A DNA stretch of 9,839 nucleotides from Methanomassiliicoccales archaeon (GTDB lineage: Archaea; Thermoplasmatota; Thermoplasmata; Methanomassiliicoccales; UBA472), in contig JAJRAL010000193.1 of NCBI GenBank assembly GCA_028679935.1, positions 1 to 9,839 on the forward strand, read 5' to 3'. Below, in pieces: positions 7,154 to 9,839 of the stretch. The number at the start of each line of letters is the position of its first letter. Within the stretch, counting starts at the first letter, position 1. The notes below the pieces were generated by a model, which saw nothing but the letters and a program-made list of their open reading frames with translations, was not told the DNA's origin and did not search any database. The position numbers and the translations under genes are program-made.

Positions 7154-7205
7154 CCGCTCACCGTCGGACGGCGACTGGCGTGGGGGAAGTTAGACTTTTC
7201 GCGCC
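7154..7205 (-). promoter_or_regulatory. Intergenic gap between ade and the phosphoribosyltransferase genes; RBS and possible weak internal promoter
   Basis: On the minus strand this gap carries GGTGA at 7158-7162, 4 bases from the ATG, as the likely ribosome binding site. An A/T-richer GAAAAGTCTAACTT at about 7187-7200 could be a weak TATA region for an internal promoter. It is not a convincing consensus, so readthrough from the deaminase gene remains the simpler view. Confidence 0.35.
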
Positions 7206-8858
7206 TCAGCTCCCAGCGACATGACCGATGACGGCGTCCACGAACTGGAAGTTGACCGAATCGAACAGCCCGCGATCTCCAAGCTTCAGCTCGGGTTCCA
7301 CCAGGAGGCTCTGGAACGAGAGCGTCATGAATGGTGCGGGAAGGGAGCAGCCCAGCTCACGTACGAAGCGATGGAGTTCCTCCTCTGCAGCGACGACCAA
7401 GGCGCACTCGTCGCGGCTCATCAGGCCGGCCACGGGAAGCGGCAGGGAGACGCCGATGTCCACTCCGTCCGTCGCGTAGTATCCTCCCTTCGCCGCCACG
7501 CCATTGACCGCGACTGCCAGGCTGCCATGGTCCACTCCGACGGCGATGATGTTGTGCGAATCGTGGGCGACGGTGCTCGCGATGGCGCCGCGCTTCAGTC
7601 CCATTCCCCTAACGAATCCCAGGGCCGGGTTCGCCTCCAGGTATCGGTTCACGACCGCCATCAGCAATACGTCCTGGTCAGGGTCGGCGTGGATCTCACC
7701 GTCCATGATCGGAAGCTCGGCCTCTTCCGCCGTGCTCAGGTCCTGGTCGGGCCGTACCCCTATGACCCTGACCCGCGCCCTTCCCTGTGGCGGTTTCACC
7801 TTGACGGTGAACTGCTCGGATCCCTTGTTCAGCGGGATTATCCCCAGGCGCAGGGATCGAGGCTGAGGGAAGAACGTCGATCTCCCATCATCGGCCGTGA
7901 GCTCCCCATTGATGTAGACCCGAAGCACCTCGAACTTCCTGAGGTCCTTGACTATCGCGAGATCGGCAGGCTTTCCCTCTGCTATCGAGCCGCCCGGAAG
8001 GCCATAGTGTTGGGCTGGCCAGAGCGTCACGCTTCTCAGGGCGTGGATGGGGTCCATGCCCAGCTCGACCGCCCTCCTGAGGAGGACGTCGAGGTGCCCT
8101 CTCGTGAGGTCGGCCGCTCGAAGGTCGTCGGTCACCAGACAACAAGGGTTCGATTTGGCGAAGGGCATCAGGTCCCCGAGGTTCTTTGACGAGGAACCCT
8201 CCCGCACCAGGATGAGCATGCCCTTGCGGTGCTTCTCTTCGGCCTCGTCAGCCGAGACGCACTCGTGGTCGCTTGAGATGCCCATGGAGATGTACTTGTC
8301 GAGACTCTCGCCGGTCAGACCTGGACAATGCCCATCGATCGGCTTGCCGAGGCGCTCCGCCACCTCGATCTTCGCCAGGACGTTCGGGTTATCACCTATC
8401 ACCCCGGGAACGTTCATCACCTCGCCGAGCCCCACGAACTCATTCCTCGCCAGGAGAGTGCTCACGGTTGTATGATCGAATGTCGCTCCAGCTGTCTCGA
8501 AGGGCGTTGAGGGGACAGAGGATGGCACCGTGAAAGCGAAGCGCAGGGGCACGCTCTTCGCATCCTGCAACATGTACTCGATGCCCTCCAGACCTAGCAC
8601 GTTCGCGATCTCGTGCGGGTCCGCCACGACCCCGGTGGTGCCGTGCGGGACCGCCGCCTCCGCGAACCTGGAGGGGACGAGGAGCGATGACTCGAGATGT
8701 ATGTGGGCGTCTATCAATCCAGGGATTATGAAGCGGTCGTACCTGCCGGAGGACGGATCGACGGAGAATATCTTGCCATCAACCATCGTCACGCTCCCCG
8801 GGAAGACGGTGCCCCCGATGACATCGACGATATTGCCTTTCAAGACGGTCTGCTTCAT
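7206..8858 (-). CDS. ade: Adenine deaminase
   Basis: The 550-residue enzyme belongs to the amidohydrolase superfamily and converts adenine to hypoxanthine and ammonia in the cytosol. Metal-site motifs are all visible: GLIDAHIHLESS with His52 and His54, the conserved GLGEVMN (143-149), DGHCPGL (175-181) with His177, SSDHE (195-199) with His198, and VTDDL (242-246) with the catalytic Asp pair. PHGTTGVVADPHEIANV (71-87) and the C-terminal GLKRGAIASTVAHDSHNI stretch are characteristic of adenine deaminase (Ade/AdeC) rather than other amidohydrolases. Length is within the normal 540-600. The ATG at 8858 begins directly at the conserved N-terminus; no strong ribosome binding site precedes it. It is the first gene of a leftward cluster with two purine phosphoribosyltransferases, which fits salvage of adenine through hypoxanthine to IMP. 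Confidence 0.97.
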   Translation of the reverse strand: MKQTVLKGNIVDVIGGTVFPGSVTMVDGKIFSVDPSSGRYDRFIIPGLIDAHIHLESSLLVPSRFAEAAVPHGTTGVVADPHEIANVLGLEGIEYMLQDAKSVPLRFAFTVPSSVPSTPFETAGATFDHTTVSTLLARNEFVGLGEVMNVPGVIGDNPNVLAKIEVAERLGKPIDGHCPGLTGESLDKYISMGISSDHECVSADEAEEKHRKGMLILVREGSSSKNLGDLMPFAKSNPCCLVTDDLRAADLTRGHLDVLLRRAVELGMDPIHALRSVTLWPAQHYGLPGGSIAEGKPADLAIVKDLRKFEVLRVYINGELTADDGRSTFFPQPRSLRLGIIPLNKGSEQFTVKVKPPQGRARVRVIGVRPDQDLSTAEEAELPIMDGEIHADPDQDVLLMAVVNRYLEANPALGFVRGMGLKRGAIASTVAHDSHNIIAVGVDHGSLAVAVNGVAAKGGYYATDGVDIGVSLPLPVAGLMSRDECALVVAAEEELHRFVRELGCSLPAPFMTLSFQSLLVEPELKLGDRGLFDSVNFQFVDAVIGHVAGS

Positions 8859-8920
8859 GAGCGACTAGTCGGAGCACCGAAGAAAAAGGCTTTGTGGAAG
8901 CAACAGGGCTATCATCCCCT
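8859..8920. promoter_or_regulatory. Divergent promoter region between ade and the DUF504 gene
   Basis: This 62-base gap holds one A/T-rich stretch (AAGAAAAAGGCTTT, 8880-8893). On the plus strand it is placed about 30-40 bases before the GTG at 8921, suitable for a TATA-like element. On the minus strand the same stretch reads as a short T-run, which could instead end leftward transcription coming from the 9182-9784 gene before ade begins. Neither role is certain. Confidence 0.3.
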
Positions 8921-9178
8921 GTGACCTACCCCCGCGAGATCCTGAACCGGCTGAAGTGGACGGAGGGGGACGATCTCCGCGAAGTCAGGATCTGTTACCT
9001 CCATCGCGGGGCCCCCGGGGACGAGAGATGCATCGAAGGTGGCGAGATTGTCGAACTCGAGCGTTCGTTCTTCGTGACCGGGGAGGCGAAGATACCGTAC
9101 CATCGGATCCGCCGCATCGAATACCGAGGGCGCGTGCTCTTCGACGAGAACAAAGTGACGGAAAAGGAAATGGGTTGA
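8921..9178 (+). CDS. DUF504 / MJ1316-type small protein
   Basis: The 85-residue protein matches the stand-alone archaeal DUF504 (MJ1316) family: PREILNRLKW near the N-terminus (about 4-13), a central YLHRGAPGDE (about 26-35), the FFVTGEAKIPYHRIRRIEY segment (about 53-71), and GRVLFDE after it. The family is proposed on comparative-genomic grounds to recognise RNA ends (an RNA repair or cyclic-phosphate link); biochemical proof for this protein is lacking. The preferred start is GTG at 8921, which places the conserved PREILNRLKW four residues in, as in relatives; a longer GTG start at 8894 would add nine residues of unconvincing sequence. It is divergent from ade and ends 3 bases from the convergent membrane/zinc-ribbon gene. 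Confidence 0.85.
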   Translation: MTYPREILNRLKWTEGDDLREVRICYLHRGAPGDERCIEGGEIVELERSFFVTGEAKIPYHRIRRIEYRGRVLFDENKVTEKEMG

Positions 9179-9181
9179 GCC

Positions 9182-9784
9182 CTACCTGGGTTCGTTGCAG
9201 TTGGGGCAGGTGCGCATGAAGGCGGGGTACTGCACGCCGCACTTCTTGCACTTCACCATCTCGGTCTTCTTCTGCTCCTGGGCCGGCTGTGGAGTGGGCT
9301 GCGGGGTCGGCTGTGGCGGTGCCTGCGGGGCCGGTGCCGCCGGTGCAGCGGGCGGCGCCTGCGGTTGCGGGGCGCCCTGGGGCGCTCCGGCCTGGTACTG
9401 TCCCGCTGGATACGGCTGGTAGTTCGGCTGGAACACCTCGCCTAGCCTCACCCATGAGAGTATCAGGAATATGCCAGCGATGACGCCGAATATCAGGGTC
9501 AGGATGGTCCAGATTATCAGCCGCTCGCTGGCCTCCTTGAACCTGCCCGCGTCCAGCGAATCGAAGAAGGATGTCTTGAGCATCAGGGCGGCGACGAGGT
9601 TCAGGACTCCGGCGATCAGCATGTAGAACGGGAAACCCCAAATCCACCAGAAGATGACCCCGATCACTCCGACTACCAGGAACAGGACCCCGAATATGAA
9701 GGCGAACCATTGCCCCCAGTAGGCGAGAAGCCTAGCCTCGGCCGCGCTCGCCGGCAGCCACTGTGGCCCTGGCTCCTTTGCCAT
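9182..9784 (-). CDS. Membrane protein with Pro/Gln/Ala-rich linker and C-terminal zinc ribbon
   Basis: From ATG 9784 the protein has 200 residues. Three hydrophobic segments (about 25-47, 49-69 and 89-110) are followed by a flexible linker (about 120-170) made almost only of Pro, Gln, Ala, Gly and Tyr, including a PQPTPQPTPQP repeat. The C-terminus is a zinc-ribbon-like module, with Cys179-x2-Cys182 and Cys193-x2-Cys196 (CKKC and CPNC). There is no signal peptide. Similar membrane-linker-zinc-ribbon proteins are frequent in Thermoplasmata and other archaea, and their functions are mostly unknown. The reading frame continues upstream to the window edge without a stop and includes a TTG at 9799, so a longer product cannot be excluded; ATG 9784 is preferred because the residues before it look non-conserved. 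No ribosome binding site is clear. Confidence 0.8.
   Translation of the reverse strand: MAKEPGPQWLPASAAEARLLAYWGQWFAFIFGVLFLVVGVIGVIFWWIWGFPFYMLIAGVLNLVAALMLKTSFFDSLDAGRFKEASERLIIWTILTLIFGVIAGIFLILSWVRLGEVFQPNYQPYPAGQYQAGAPQGAPQPQAPPAAPAAPAPQAPPQPTPQPTPQPAQEQKKTEMVKCKKCGVQYPAFMRTCPNCNEPR
9279..9420 (-). repeat. Low-complexity coding stretch for the Pro/Gln/Ala linker
   Basis: This GC-rich, internally repetitive stretch encodes the linker of the zinc-ribbon membrane protein, including short tandem units for Pro-Gln-Pro-Thr around 9290-9315. It is in frame throughout and is best read as protein low complexity, not as an independent DNA repeat. The number of units may vary between strains. Confidence 0.6.
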
Positions 9785-9839
9785 GAATGAAAGGCCCAAT
9801 GAATCAAGCTGTTGCGTACCCCATCCTCCGCTAGGGACC

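Noticed and set aside
7221..8189. 322-residue open frame on the plus strand
   Set aside because: It is a shadow of adenine deaminase, which is supported by all its catalytic motifs.
8882..8889. Short A-run (T-run on the minus strand) as a transcription terminator
   Set aside because: It is only five bases of pure T on the minus strand and equally well placed as a TATA-like element for the DUF504 gene, so I did not list it as a terminator.
9285..9400. GC-rich repetitive DNA that could be mistaken for a tandem-repeat or CRISPR-like array
   Set aside because: The units are short, imperfect, without spacers, and in frame with the Pro/Gln/Ala linker of a protein.
8985..9710. 241-residue minus-strand frame overlapping the zinc-ribbon gene
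   Set aside because: Its sequence is Arg/Gly/Pro-rich without motifs, whereas the alternative frame gives membrane segments and a four-cysteine ribbon.
9800..9839. Possible upstream gene end or longer N-terminus of the zinc-ribbon protein at the window edge
   Set aside because: The frame is open to the edge, but there is no ATG and no recognisable sequence; 40 bases are too few to decide.

Overview
The window looks like the chromosome of a GC-rich archaeon. The evidence is archaeal-type hypoxanthine phosphoribosyltransferase, a COG1784-type TctA-like membrane protein, a stand-alone DUF504/MJ1316-type protein, a divergent family B DNA polymerase of the PolB2 kind, TATA-box-like promoters, and several starts with little or no leader. 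The overall flavour (high GC, zinc-ribbon membrane protein with a Pro/Gln/Ala linker) fits Thermoplasmatota such as Methanomassiliicoccales, but that lineage call is inference. Coding density is very high. I see no rRNA, tRNA, CRISPR array, insertion sequence or integrase.

Layout. From 92 to 2520 (+) a small uncharacterised gene overlaps by 4 bases a family B DNA polymerase whose motif B, motif C and exonuclease motifs are degenerate. It meets head-on, with a 41-base overlap, a TctA-like (COG1784) membrane protein (4099 to 2480, -). A short divergent promoter region (about 4100-4185) separates that gene from a two-gene ABC export operon: an ATPase (4186-5097, +) and an ABC-2 permease (5094-5897, +), NodI/NodJ-like in organisation. 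The permease end overlaps by 8 bases the end of a leftward purine-salvage cluster read in the order adenine deaminase (8858-7206), COG2236 purine phosphoribosyltransferase (7153-6491) and hypoxanthine phosphoribosyltransferase (6450-5890). Divergent from the deaminase is a DUF504 protein (8921-9178, +), which ends 3 bases from the end of a leftward membrane/zinc-ribbon protein (9784-9182).

How the genes work together. The clearest unit is purine salvage: adenine deaminase makes hypoxanthine, Hpt converts it to IMP, and the COG2236 enzyme probably handles xanthine/guanine. The ABC pair forms one exporter of unknown substrate. The most unusual locus is the small gene plus PolB2-like polymerase. 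Its active-site changes suggest a weakly active, specialised or structural DNA polymerase rather than the main replicase, with the small translationally coupled protein as a candidate partner. The rest of the window is ordinary chromosomal gene content; I found no clear new multi-gene defence or mobile system.
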